A DNA stretch of 64,000 nucleotides from an uncultured Oscillospiraceae bacterium. Lineage in GTDB: Bacteria > Bacillota > Clostridia > Oscillospirales > Oscillospiraceae. The position numbers were made by a program, and so were the translations under genes. The notes beneath the pieces are model-generated. The model was not told where the DNA came from. It made no database searches and was given only the letters and a program-made list of their open reading frames with translations. The DNA lies in contig CAKTQP010000004.1 in the NCBI GenBank assembly GCA_934597165.1, positions 34,675-98,674 of the forward strand, given 5' to 3'. This document shows positions 26,638 to 34,247 of the stretch, piece after piece (the first letter of the stretch is position 1; each line of letters starts with the position of its first letter).

Positions 26638-27546
26638 TCAGGATTCCGTTGTCTGTTTCCCCTCCAAAATCGGCAGCTGGGAGATGAGCACCGCGGCGAA
26701 GATGAGGGCACAGCCGAAGAACTCCCGGCTGGTGGGCACCTGGCTCAGCAGCAGGATGCCGCCCAGGACGGAGAACACCGACTCCAGGCTCATGAGCAGG
26801 GTCGCCACCGTGGGGGCGGCGTACTGCTGTCCCACCACCTGCAAGGTGTAGGCCACACCACAGGAGAGGATGCCGGCGTACAGGATGGCGGGCAGAGCAC
26901 CCTGGATGGCGCTCCAGGTGGGGTGTTCGAAGAGGAACATGATGATGCCGGAGAGGACGCCGGTGGTCAGCAGCTGAATGAAGGACAGCTTGATGGCGTC
27001 GGTCAGGGACACGAAGTGATCCACGCACAGGATGTGGAAGCAGAAGCAGAGGGAACAGATGATGGTCAGGGTGTCCCCTCGGGACAGCTCCAGCGGGCCG
27101 TTGATGCTCAGGAAGTAGAACCCCACCGCGGCCACCACCACGCAGCCCCAGATCTTCGCCGGCACCTTCTTGTGGAAGAACAGGCCGAACACGGGCACTA
27201 GGATGATGTACATGGAGGTGATGAACCCGGACTTGCCCACGGTGGTGTAGGCCAACCCCACCTGCTGGAAGGAGGAGGCGATGGTGAGCAGGACGCCGCA
27301 GGCCAGACCACCCTTGAGCAGGGTCTGCTTCTCCGCCTGGGTCATCTCGTGATAGGTGCCAGCCTTCTTCTTGCGGCTGTCCGAGAGGAGGATGACGGGC
27401 ACCAGGGTCAGCGCACCCAGGAGGTAACGGCTGGACTGGAAGGTAAAGGGGCCAACGTGATCCATCCCCACGGTCTGCGCCACGAACGCAAACCCCCAGA
27501 TGATGGCGGCCAGCAGCAGCGCTGCGCTGGCGTACAGCTTCTTCAT
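26638..27546 (-). CDS. EamA family (DMT) transporter
   Basis: 302-residue membrane protein with ten hydrophobic helices in two EamA halves. The N-terminal segment IIWGFAFVAQTVGMDHVGPF and the C-terminal half with ILSCGVAYTLQVVGQQY are typical of drug/metabolite exporters of amino acids or nucleotides; the substrate is unknown. The ATG has GAGGTGAT upstream and a good promoter lies beyond the upstream gene's stop. Confidence 0.93.
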   Translation of the reverse strand: MKKLYASAALLLAAIIWGFAFVAQTVGMDHVGPFTFQSSRYLLGALTLVPVILLSDSRKKKAGTYHEMTQAEKQTLLKGGLACGVLLTIASSFQQVGLAYTTVGKSGFITSMYIILVPVFGLFFHKKVPAKIWGCVVVAAVGFYFLSINGPLELSRGDTLTIICSLCFCFHILCVDHFVSLTDAIKLSFIQLLTTGVLSGIIMFLFEHPTWSAIQGALPAILYAGILSCGVAYTLQVVGQQYAAPTVATLLMSLESVFSVLGGILLLSQVPTSREFFGCALIFAAVLISQLPILEGKQTTES

Positions 27547-27581
27547 GGTATCACCTCGTGAATCAAAATGGAATGTAGCCC

Positions 27582-27610
27582 ATTATAGCACGAGTTCTGT
27601 CGAATGACAA
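27582..27610 (-). promoter_or_regulatory. Promoter of the EamA transporter
   Basis: On the minus strand TTGTCA (27610-27605), 17-base spacer, consensus TATAAT (27587-27582). It lies inside the last codons of the upstream minus-strand gene. Confidence 0.7.
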
Positions 27611-28248
27611 GCAGTAGCCACCACCCGCACATCCTGCCAGTGCACCGCCCCCTGTTCTACCAGATAGGCCAGTACGCCCTCTTGTGGACAGTCCTCCGGA
27701 AGGGTTACGCCAGGGCAGGACAGGGTCAGTCCTTGCGGGTGAGGGGTGTTGCCGGAAAGACCAATCCCAGCCCCAAAAGCGGTGAAATTTACAGTCAGAT
27801 CGCCCCCACGCGCCAAAATCGGTAACCCAAACCGCCGCTGCAAGTTCCACGCCAGCCCCTCACAGTCCGGTATCTCCAACGCCAGCCCCCGCACCACCGG
27901 CGCCAGCGCCGTGCAGCAGGCCACCACCGAGCGATCCACCTGCTTGGCACGCAGCCCCACAAAGGCTTGCCCAGGGGGAATGCGCCGCCGTGCCAGCTCC
28001 ACCAACGCCGCCTGTCCCGCCAGCGCCCGCCATAACGGCCCCGTGGCCACCGGCGGCAGCAGAGGGGAGTCGTCAGTGAGCAGGCGGGTGACGCCGTGGC
28101 GGCGGAGGGTGGTGAGGGCACGCTGTACGGTGCGGTCGGGGTGGTTGTTCTTGGGCAGCTCCACCCGCCACAGGGGGACGTGGTATAGCTCCTCCTCAAA
28201 ATAGCGGATGCGCCACCCGCGCTCCTGCCAGACTAGATAACCCACCAA
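27583..28248 (-). CDS. Hypothetical protein
   Basis: 221 residues (up to 224 with an earlier start); no family recognised. It is soluble, Arg- and Leu-rich, with no signal peptide, and contains segments such as ALTTLRRHGVTRLLTDDSP and QAFVGLRAKQVDRSVVACC that suggest an alpha/beta fold. The start is uncertain: GGGGAGGTG on the minus strand fits the TTG at 28248 (8 bases away) better than ATG 28254 or GTG 28257. Its stop region contains the promoter for the EamA gene. It is probably lineage-specific. Confidence 0.65.
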   Translation of the reverse strand: MVGYLVWQERGWRIRYFEEELYHVPLWRVELPKNNHPDRTVQRALTTLRRHGVTRLLTDDSPLLPPVATGPLWRALAGQAALVELARRRIPPGQAFVGLRAKQVDRSVVACCTALAPVVRGLALEIPDCEGLAWNLQRRFGLPILARGGDLTVNFTAFGAGIGLSGNTPHPQGLTLSCPGVTLPEDCPQEGVLAYLVEQGAVHWQDVRVVATACHSTELVL

Positions 28249-28298
28249 TCCCATCACCTCCCCAACAGCCTATGACCGTTTTTAGACGGAAATGCCGG

Positions 28299-28327
28299 TT
28301 GCCGGTGGGGGAAAGTCATGGTACACT
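28299..28327 (+). promoter_or_regulatory. Candidate promoter of the FAD dehydrogenase gene
   Basis: TTGCCG (28299-28304), 17-base spacer, TACACT (28322-28327), 38 bases before the start. Confidence 0.5.
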
Positions 28328-28364
28328 AGGGGTTGGATTTTATATATAAGGTAAGGAGAACAAG

Positions 28365-29945
28365 ATGATTCGCATCAGCAATATCCGGATGCCTCTCGAT
28401 TACCAGCCGGAACAGCTGGAAAAGAAGGTGTGCAAGCTCCTGCGCACCCGCAGCGGCATCCAGGCTATCCACCTGGTCAAACAGTCGGTGGACGCCCGGA
28501 AAAAGTCGGACCTGCACTTTGTCCTCTCCGTGGACGTGGAAGCGGAGGGGGAAGGGGAGCTGGTCAAAGGGGCGAAGTCCAATCAGATCAAGCTGGTGGC
28601 GCGCAAGCCCTACCAGTTCCCACCCGTCCAGCGCACCAGCACCCAGCCCCCCGTGGTGGTGGGCATGGGTCCCGCCGGTCTGTTTGCCGCCCTGTATCTG
28701 GCACGGAACGGCATCCCCTCCATCGTCTTGGAGCGAGGGGCACCGGTGGAGGAGCGGACGAAAAAGGTGGAGCAGTTCTGGCGCACCGGCCAGCTGGACG
28801 CCACCACCAACGTCCAGTTCGGCGAGGGCGGCGCAGGCACCTTCTCCGACGGCAAGCTGACCACCGGCACCCATGACCCCCGCATCGGCACGGTGCTGGA
28901 CACCTTCATCGAAATGGGTGCACCGGAGGACATCGCCCATTCCTTCCGCCCCCACGTGGGCACCGACGTCCTCCGCCAGGTGGTGCGGAACATCCGCTTA
29001 GAGCTCATCCGCCTGGGCTGCGACGTCCGCTTCGGCCACCAGCTCACCGGTCTCCGCCAGGAGAACGGCTACCTGACCGGCCTCACCGTCACCAGCCCGG
29101 AGGGCACCTACGACCTGGCCACCGACGCCCTCGTGTTGGCACCTGGCCACTCCGCCCGGGACACCTTTGCCCTCCTCCACCAGGCCGGCGTCCCTATGGA
29201 GCGCAAAGCCTTCGCCATCGGCGTCCGCATCGAGCATGACCAGGCCGCCATCAGCCAAGCCCAGTACGGCGACGCCTGGGAGCACCTGCCCCCCAGCGAC
29301 TACCGCCTCTCCTGCCACCTGCCCAGCGGCCGCAGTGCCTTTTCCTTCTGCGTCTGCCCCGGCGGTCAGGTGGTGGCGTCGGCGTCCACACCGGAGCACC
29401 TGGTCACCAACGGCATGAGCTACCGTGCCCGGGACGGCCAGAACATCAACGGCGGCTTCCTGGTGGGGGTCAACCCGGAGGATTTCGGAGCGGGGGACGT
29501 GCTGGCCGGCGTCCGATTCCAGGAGCAGTGGGAGCACAGCGCCTACCTGCTGGGCGGCGGCGGGTTCCGCGCTCCGGCACAGTTGGTGGGAGACTTTTTG
29601 CAGGAGCGTCCGTCCACCCACGTGGGCGCCATCCGCCCCACCTATCAGCCCGGCGTCACTTGGGCAGATTTGCGGGGCTGCCTGCCCCCGTACGTCACCG
29701 ACACCCTGCGGGACGCATTGCCCCTGTTAGACCGGAAAGTCCACGGCTTCGCCCATCCGGAGGCGGTGCTCACCGGGGTGGAGACTCGCTCTTCCTCGCC
29801 CGTGAAGATCTTGCGGGACGAGGGCTATCAGTGCGCCCTCCGGGGCATCTTCCCCTGCGGCGAGGGCTGCGGCTACGCCGGCGGCATCATGAGCGCTGCC
29901 GTGGACGGCATCCGGGTGGCGGAAGCGGTGGCGGGGCAGGGTTGA
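28365..29945 (+). CDS. FAD-dependent dehydrogenase (COG2509 type)
   Basis: 526 residues. An N-terminal basic domain (about 1-85) precedes the FAD-binding Rossmann motif VVVGMGPAGLFAALYLARNG (about residue 98) and the segment FGEGGAGTFSDGKLTTG, which typifies this group of uncharacterised FAD dehydrogenases. The C-terminal CGEGCGYAGGIMSAAVDG is the second FAD-contact region. The substrate is unknown. GTAAGGAGAA precedes the ATG. It is a common single gene in Clostridia and stands alone here. Confidence 0.9.
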   Translation: MIRISNIRMPLDYQPEQLEKKVCKLLRTRSGIQAIHLVKQSVDARKKSDLHFVLSVDVEAEGEGELVKGAKSNQIKLVARKPYQFPPVQRTSTQPPVVVGMGPAGLFAALYLARNGIPSIVLERGAPVEERTKKVEQFWRTGQLDATTNVQFGEGGAGTFSDGKLTTGTHDPRIGTVLDTFIEMGAPEDIAHSFRPHVGTDVLRQVVRNIRLELIRLGCDVRFGHQLTGLRQENGYLTGLTVTSPEGTYDLATDALVLAPGHSARDTFALLHQAGVPMERKAFAIGVRIEHDQAAISQAQYGDAWEHLPPSDYRLSCHLPSGRSAFSFCVCPGGQVVASASTPEHLVTNGMSYRARDGQNINGGFLVGVNPEDFGAGDVLAGVRFQEQWEHSAYLLGGGGFRAPAQLVGDFLQERPSTHVGAIRPTYQPGVTWADLRGCLPPYVTDTLRDALPLLDRKVHGFAHPEAVLTGVETRSSSPVKILRDEGYQCALRGIFPCGEGCGYAGGIMSAAVDGIRVAEAVAGQG

Positions 29946-29997
29946 GCGAGGTTTTGAGAAAAATCCCTGGAAATCCAAAGAAAATGCGGAAAAAACC

Positions 29998-30026
29998 TTG
30001 CACTCCGGAGGAAAATAGTGTATAGT
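29998..30026 (+). promoter_or_regulatory. Promoter of rpsB-tsf
   Basis: TTGCAC (29998-30003), 17-base spacer, TATAGT (30021-30026). It leaves a leader of about 110 bases before rpsB. Confidence 0.72.
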
Positions 30027-30142
30027 ATTTCAGGATTACGCACACCCAGGTGGTTTGCGCCCTGTGTCCTGCCCGTTTTGGAGGTGGGATTGGCGTGGGA
30101 AAAACCGGGTGGAGGTAACAACTAAAAAGGAGGATTTTATCC

Positions 30143-30859
30143 ATGGCAGTCGTATCTATGAAGCAGCTTCTGGAAGCAGGCGTTCACTTCGGGCATCAGA
30201 CCCGTCGTTGGAACCCCAAGATGGCAACCTATATCTACACCGAGCGCAACGGTATCTATATCGTTGACCTGCAGAAGACCGTCAAGAAGCTGGAAGAAGC
30301 CTACAACTTCGTCAAGGACGTGGCAGCATCCGGCAAGACCGTCCTGTTCGTCGGCACCAAGAAGCAGGCTCAGGAAGCAATCAAGGAAGAAGCAACCCGC
30401 TGCAGCATGTTCTATGTCAACTCCCGTTGGCTGGGCGGCATGCTGACCAACTTCAAGACCATGCGTGGCCGTGTTGACCGCATGAATCAGTTGAAGAAGA
30501 TGGAAGAAGACGGCACCTTCGATATGCTCCCCAAGAAGGAAGTCATCAAGCTGATGCACGAGCAGGAAAAGCTGGAAAAGTACCTGGGCGGCGTCAAGGA
30601 CATGAAGCAGCTCCCCGGTGCTGTGTTCGTGGTTGACCCCCGCAAGGAACACAATGCCATCGCTGAAGCCCGCAAGCTGAAGATCCCCGTGGTCGCTATC
30701 GTTGACACCAACTGCGATCCCGACGAGATCGATTACGTCATCCCCGGCAACGACGACGCGATCCGCGCTATCCGTCTGATCTCCGGCGTCATGGCCAACG
30801 CTGTCACCGAAGGCAAGCAGGGCGAGGAAGTCGAAGAAGTCGAAGCAACCGAAGAATAA
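30143..30859 (+). CDS. rpsB: 30S ribosomal protein S2
   Basis: 238 residues. The N-terminus [20 protein letters not shown] and the segment [14 protein letters not shown] are invariant S2 signatures. AAAAAGGAGG lies 9 bases before the ATG. It is followed by tsf, the usual order. Codon use is strongly biased, as expected for a highly expressed gene. Confidence 0.98.
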   Translation: MAVVSMKQLLEAGVHFGHQTRRWNPKMATYIYTERNGIYIVDLQKTVKKLEEAYNFVKDVAASGKTVLFVGTKKQAQEAIKEEATRCSMFYVNSRWLGGMLTNFKTMRGRVDRMNQLKKMEEDGTFDMLPKKEVIKLMHEQEKLEKYLGGVKDMKQLPGAVFVVDPRKEHNAIAEARKLKIPVVAIVDTNCDPDEIDYVIPGNDDAIRAIRLISGVMANAVTEGKQGEEVEEVEATEE

Positions 30860-30934
30860 TCTAGTTTTAAGACCCATCGGCACCGCTGTCCGGTACGGAT
30901 AGGGGTACGATGCGAAGATTTATGATACACCTGT

Positions 30935-30965
30935 CATAGGCCCGCCTGGCACGGGCGGGTCTATG
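30935..30965 (+). promoter_or_regulatory. Hairpin between rpsB and tsf
   Basis: CATAGGCCCGCC pairs with GGGCGGGTCTATG around a 6-base loop. No T-run follows, so it looks like a processing or attenuation structure that sets the S2:EF-Ts ratio rather than a terminator (inference). Confidence 0.5.
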
Positions 30966-30988
30966 TGACATTATGGGAGGTAAATAAC

Positions 30989-31927
30989 ATGGCTGTTACC
31001 GCAAAAGATGTAAAAGAACTGCGCGAGATGACTGGCGTCGGCATGATGGACTGCAAGAAGGCTCTGGTAGCCTGCGACGGCGACAAGGACAAGGCAATCG
31101 ACTGGCTGCGTGAAAAGGGCCTGGCCGCACAGACCAAGAAGGCTTCCAAGATCGCTTCCGAAGGCGTCTCCCTGGCTATCGTCGAAAACGGCGTGGGCGT
31201 CGTGCTGGAATGCAACTCTCAGACCGACTTCGTGGCAAAGAACGCCACCTTCCAGGAATTCGTCACCGACTGCGCCAAGGCAGTTGCTGAACAGAATCCC
31301 GCTGACATCGACGCTCTGAAGGCCGCTACCTATCCCGGCACCGACCGTACCGTGGACGCTGTCACCGCTGACAAGGTCCTGGCCATCGGCGAAAACCTGC
31401 AGCTGCGCCGTTTCGTCCGCTATGACACCGGCCTGAACATCCCCTACGTCCACATGAACGGCAAGATCGGCGTTCTGGTGAACCTGGAAGTGGCTGACGA
31501 GCTGAAGACCAACGAGACCGTCATCAACCTGGGCAAGGATCTGGCTATGCAGATCGCAGCAATGAACCCCGCTTATGTCTCCAGCGACGAAGTTCCTGAA
31601 GAAGAAGTGGAGAAGGAAAAGGCTGTCCAGCTGGCAAAGGCTCTGGAAGAGAACGCTTCCAACACCAAGATGCCCGAAGAAAAGAAGCAGATGATCGCTG
31701 AGAAGAAGGTCGCTGGCCGTATGAACAACTACTTCGCAGAAGTGTGCCTGCTCAACCAGCAGTTCGTCAAGGAAAGCAAGATGACCGTCGAACAGCACGT
31801 CAAGGCCATCGCTAAGGAAGTCGGCGGCGACATCAAGGTCGTCAAGTTCACTCGTTTCGAGACCGGCGAAGGTCTGGAAAAGAAGGAAGAAGACTTCGCA
31901 GCAGAAGTCGCCAGCATGATCAAGTAA
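30989..31927 (+). CDS. tsf: Elongation factor Ts
   Basis: 312 residues. EF-Ts recycles EF-Tu-GDP. The N-terminal UBA-like domain ends in TGVGMMDCKKAL and the core includes CNSQTDFVAKN, both diagnostic. The start is ATG 30989 after GGGAGGTAA; an upstream in-frame start lacks a site. In most Firmicutes pyrH follows directly; here it lies 20.6 kb further on. Confidence 0.98.
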   Translation: MAVTAKDVKELREMTGVGMMDCKKALVACDGDKDKAIDWLREKGLAAQTKKASKIASEGVSLAIVENGVGVVLECNSQTDFVAKNATFQEFVTDCAKAVAEQNPADIDALKAATYPGTDRTVDAVTADKVLAIGENLQLRRFVRYDTGLNIPYVHMNGKIGVLVNLEVADELKTNETVINLGKDLAMQIAAMNPAYVSSDEVPEEEVEKEKAVQLAKALEENASNTKMPEEKKQMIAEKKVAGRMNNYFAEVCLLNQQFVKESKMTVEQHVKAIAKEVGGDIKVVKFTRFETGEGLEKKEEDFAAEVASMIK

Positions 31928-31963
31928 TCGCGCTCCGCGACACGGATACAATTAAGCAAACCC

Positions 31964-31994
31964 AAACGGGCAGTCTGAGGACTGCCCGTTTTTG
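31964..31994 (+). terminator. Terminator after tsf
   Basis: AAACGGGCAGTC/GACTGCCCGTTT stem, 4-base loop, T-run. Confidence 0.9.
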
Positions 31995-32017
31995 CGTGGT
32001 GGGAGATGCGAGCTTAT

Positions 32018-32046
32018 TTGACAGATTCCACACGATTTGGTAAAAT
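32018..32046 (+). promoter_or_regulatory. Promoter of the putative type I toxin mRNA
   Basis: Consensus TTGACA (32018-32023), 17-base spacer, TAAAAT (32041-32046). The transcript would start near GTGGAAACCCA (32054-32064). Confidence 0.75.
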
Positions 32047-32184
32047 ATTTTCCGTGGAAACCCACCATCCACTTTTCAGGTAGATGGTGTATGGTTCAAA
32101 GGATGGTTGCCTGTCATCCCGCGGGAGCGGAATGGAGGCGTGTGTGTAGCTTCTGCGGGAAATATGTTCCTACGGAGGTGATAC

Positions 32185-32274
32185 ATCATTACTCTTCAGG
32201 ATGTTTTTTGGATGGTATCCATCGCCTGGGTCGTGATCCAGGTGTGGGATCGGTTCCATAACAAAAAGAAGTAA
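32185..32274 (+). CDS. Putative holin-like type I toxin peptide with non-ATG start
   Basis: Frame of 29 codons starting at ATC 32185 (or 28 from ATT 32188), with a strong CGGAGGTGAT site 6-9 bases upstream. The peptide is ITLQDVFWMVSIAWVVIQVW followed by DRFHNKKK: one hydrophobic helix and a basic tail, the shape of small membrane toxins of Firmicutes type I toxin-antitoxin pairs. No ATG, GTG or TTG is available at the right distance, so it is either translated from a rare start or inactivated by a start-codon change. The mRNA would have a leader of about 130 bases. An antisense RNA overlaps its 3' end. Confidence 0.45.
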   Translation: MITLQDVFWMVSIAWVVIQVWDRFHNKKK

Positions 32275-32366
32275 GCCATCTGCCGCGAACAGATGACTTA
32301 CTAAGGTGTAAAGTGATTTACATTTTCGTATAGTTTCTACGATGTGGCAACCATCTGGGTTTCCAC
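32262..32366 (-). ncRNA. Putative antisense antitoxin RNA
   Basis: A minus-strand promoter at 32402-32373 would start an RNA near 32366. Reading leftward it meets the hairpin GTAAGTCATCTG/CAGATGGCTTAC (32301-32271; 11 of 12 pairs) followed on that strand by TTCTTTTTGTT, an intrinsic terminator. The RNA, about 105 bases, would overlap the last codons and 3' untranslated part of the toxin mRNA, as in the txpA/RatA arrangement. Its first 11 bases (GTGGAAACCCA) are identical to the start of the toxin mRNA. Confidence 0.5.
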
Positions 32367-32372
32367 ATCCTT

Positions 32373-32402
32373 ATTATATCATGCACCTTCCAGCGGTGTC
32401 AA
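32373..32402 (-). promoter_or_regulatory. Promoter of the antisense RNA
   Basis: On the minus strand consensus TTGACA (32402-32397), 18-base spacer, consensus TATAAT (32378-32373). Confidence 0.75.
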
Positions 32403-32419
32403 ACCCAATTTTCACAGCC

Positions 32420-32458
32420 ACAGCTTCCGTTCGGATACGAGCGGAAGCTGTTTTTTTG
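32420..32458 (+). terminator. Terminator of the toxin mRNA
   Basis: ACAGCTTCCGTTCG/CGAGCGGAAGCTGT with loop GATA, followed by T7; a long stem that also insulates the downstream peptide cluster. Confidence 0.88.
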
Positions 32459-32526
32459 CCTCGGAGGACGGAGTGATTGGACAGTTTTAAGAGAAATGTA
32501 AACCCAAACGGGAAAAGTTAACCTAT

Positions 32527-32614
32527 CCTTTACATTCCCGTGCCTGCCTTTACACACTCTTTCAAAAGCCTTAGCAAAAGTATGGTATTTGCAGAAATAG
32601 GGGTTTGCTACAAT
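32527..32614 (+). promoter_or_regulatory. Candidate regulated promoter of the peptide cluster
   Basis: Two exact CCTTTACA boxes (32527-32534 and 32547-32554) lie 20 bases apart, about two helix turns, as in response-regulator-controlled bacteriocin promoters. A candidate -10 TACAAT is at 32609-32614; no good -35 is found 17 bases upstream, which would fit an activated promoter. The first precursor gene starts 46 bases further on. Confidence 0.4.
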
Positions 32615-32659
32615 AATGGTGGCACATTTAGGTTGCACATTGCATAGGAGAACAAAAAC

Positions 32660-32788
32660 ATGACCAAGGATTTGTACTTTGAAGAGCTGGAGACGGTAGA
32701 AGACCTGATCGACTGGAAGGATGCTGGCGCAGGCGTTGGCTTCGGCTTTGTGATCGGCCTGATCGTCTACGGCGCGGTTGCGACCTAA
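32660..32788 (+). CDS. Daptide-like precursor peptide 1
   Basis: 42 residues. Acidic leader with LYFEELETVEDL, then DWKDAGAGVGFGF leading into a hydrophobic, Gly/Val/Ile-rich core that ends in GAVAT. There is no Cys or Ser, so lanthionine or sactionine chemistry is excluded. AGGAG lies 8 bases before the ATG. It shares the leader core and the C-terminal Thr with the next three genes. It is the most divergent of the four and lacks the second VEEL form. It is probably the substrate of the enzymes encoded from 33.4 kb on. Confidence 0.8.
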   Translation: MTKDLYFEELETVEDLIDWKDAGAGVGFGFVIGLIVYGAVAT

Positions 32789-32824
32789 TAGAACGAAATA
32801 ACAGGAATACTCGGAGGAACCACC

Positions 32825-32950
32825 ATGGATAACAAGCAGCTGTACTTTGAAGAACTGGAAACCGTGGAAGAACTGGGCTGGGTGGAAGCTGGTGTCGGCA
32901 CTGTCATCGGCTTCGGCATCGGCATCGTTGTCTACGTCGCAGTGACCTGA
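32825..32950 (+). CDS. Daptide-like precursor peptide 2
   Basis: 41 residues. Leader LYFEELETVEELGW, then a core starting near EAGVGTVIGFGIG and ending YVAVT. Like the others it has an invariant C-terminal Thr and no Cys. CGGAGG precedes the ATG. The leader matches peptide 1 over ten residues (LYFEELETVE), pointing to a common recognition element. The core differs, so the cluster probably makes several related products. Confidence 0.82.
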   Translation: MDNKQLYFEELETVEELGWVEAGVGTVIGFGIGIVVYVAVT

Positions 32951-32994
32951 TCGCCCGTCGGTCAGAATCCCAAAACGAATCGAGGTGTAGACAC

Positions 32995-33135
32995 ATGAAC
33001 GACAAGAAGAACCTGATGTTTGAGGAACTGGAATCCGTCGAAGAACTGGGCGCATTCTACGACTTCCTGGACGGCGTGGGCAAGGGCCTGGCCATCGGCG
33101 GCGGCGTGGTCGCCATCGTCGCAGTTGTGACCTGA
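32995..33135 (+). CDS. Daptide-like precursor peptide 3
   Basis: 46 residues. Leader LMFEELESVEELGAFYDF, then core DGVGKGLAIGGGVVAIVAV ending VVT. It is nearly identical to peptide 4 (Leu/Val at residue 7, Leu/Met at 25, Gly/Thr at 36), including the bases ACACATGAACGACAAG around the start, so the two arose by recent tandem duplication. The core would form an amphipathic or membrane-active helix. Confidence 0.83.
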   Translation: MNDKKNLMFEELESVEELGAFYDFLDGVGKGLAIGGGVVAIVAVVT

Positions 33136-33166
33136 TCGGTCAACGAGAACAAAAGGAGTATGACAC

Positions 33167-33307
33167 ATGAACGACAAGAAGAACGTGATGTTTGAAGAGC
33201 TGGAATCCGTCGAAGAACTGGGCGCATTCTATGACTTCATGGATGGCGTGGGCAAGGGCCTGGCCATCGGCACTGGCGTCGTCGCTATCGTCGCAGTTGT
33301 GACCTGA
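33167..33307 (+). CDS. Daptide-like precursor peptide 4
   Basis: 46 residues, near-copy of peptide 3: leader VMFEELESVEELGAFYDF, core DGVGKGLAIGTGVVAIVAV, end VVT. The ribosome binding site is AAAAGGAG 8 bases before ATG 33167; an out-of-frame ATG at 33160 is ignored. Two-component bacteriocins often use paired similar peptides, so joint action of peptides 3 and 4 is possible. 136 bases without a terminator separate it from the methyltransferase gene. Confidence 0.83.
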   Translation: MNDKKNVMFEELESVEELGAFYDFMDGVGKGLAIGTGVVAIVAVVT

Positions 33308-33443
33308 TCGACGCACAAGCGCGGATGGGCTGGCGACAGACCACCCGCTGCAAACTTACGTAACTGAAAACATTCCTGTAACCTAAATGTGCTTCCACAA
33401 CGAGCGCGGGCACAGAGGACGCGGCAGCGAAAGGAGCGGCAAG

Positions 33444-34235
33444 ATGGAGCGTTATTTTGGATTCTTTGCGGATCTGATCGAGGAATTTCCGGCGGATGTA
33501 GAGGAACAGGCGTTCTACTACGGCAACACCGTGGAACTGTATGACCAGATCTGCCACGGGAACGGAGAGTTCTCCCAGTTCCAGCAGGCCATCGCCCTCC
33601 ACGGCGGCCCGGTCCTGGATCTGTGCTGCGGCAGCGGTCGCCTGACCATCCCCACGGCCAAGCTGGGGATGGAGGTGACCGGGGTGGATCTGTCCCAGGA
33701 TATGCTGGACAAGCTGTCGGAAAACCTCCGGCGGCGGAACAAACGGCTCCTCCCGCGGGTTCACCTGTACTGCCAGGATATGACACAGCTGGAGCTGCCG
33801 GAGCAGTATGGCACCGTGATGATCGGCGCCACCAGCATCCGGCTGCTGCAAGGCTCCTTTGAGACCTTCTTCGACCACATCTATGACCAGTTGAAGGAGG
33901 GGGGCTGCCTGTGCTTCGATATCGAGAACCTGCCCCGGCAGGAACATGAGACCATTGTGACCGGTGACCTGGTGCCCATCACCATGGCGGACGAGGAAGG
34001 TGACCTGTCCGTCATCCTGATGCAGCGGCGCTTTGACTACCAGCGCGGAGTGGCAGAGGTGAACATGGCTCGGATCCGTCCGGGCAAGGAGCGCAAGATC
34101 TTGCTCACCGCCACCCACTACCGTCTGTTCGGCGTGGACGACATCCGACAGGCGGCGCAGGCCAGTCGATTTGGCCAGGTTGAGGTGACCGGTTTGGAAC
34201 ATAAAGAAGAATGCTTTTGCAAATTGGTGAAATGA
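33444..34235 (+). CDS. SAM-dependent methyltransferase of the peptide cluster
   Basis: 263 residues. Class I methyltransferase with motif I VLDLCCGSGRLTIP (about residue 56), an acidic motif II VTGVDLS, and the post-I segment expected of small-molecule or peptide N-methyltransferases. The start is ATG 33444 with AAAGGAG upstream; a longer frame to 33387 has no site. It is the first enzyme gene after the precursors. In daptide pathways a methyltransferase dimethylates the C-terminal amine made by the aminotransferase; the same job is inferred here. A general methyltransferase on another group cannot be excluded. Confidence 0.85.
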   Translation: MERYFGFFADLIEEFPADVEEQAFYYGNTVELYDQICHGNGEFSQFQQAIALHGGPVLDLCCGSGRLTIPTAKLGMEVTGVDLSQDMLDKLSENLRRRNKRLLPRVHLYCQDMTQLELPEQYGTVMIGATSIRLLQGSFETFFDHIYDQLKEGGCLCFDIENLPRQEHETIVTGDLVPITMADEEGDLSVILMQRRFDYQRGVAEVNMARIRPGKERKILLTATHYRLFGVDDIRQAAQASRFGQVEVTGLEHKEECFCKLVK

Positions 34236-34247
34236 GGAGGAAGTGTT

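Noticed and set aside
30033..30142. Known ribosomal-protein leader motif before rpsB
   Set aside because: The leader is GC-rich and may fold, but I could not match it to a defined autoregulatory structure.
32212..32274. Start of the toxin peptide at the internal ATG 32212
   Set aside because: It would remove half of the hydrophobic helix and has no ribosome binding site, whereas CGGAGGTGAT sits 6-9 bases before ATC/ATT.
32660..33307. Precursors as lanthipeptides, sactipeptides or double-glycine bacteriocins
   Set aside because: Cores contain no Cys, almost no Ser, and no Gly-Gly cleavage site followed by a C39-type exporter.
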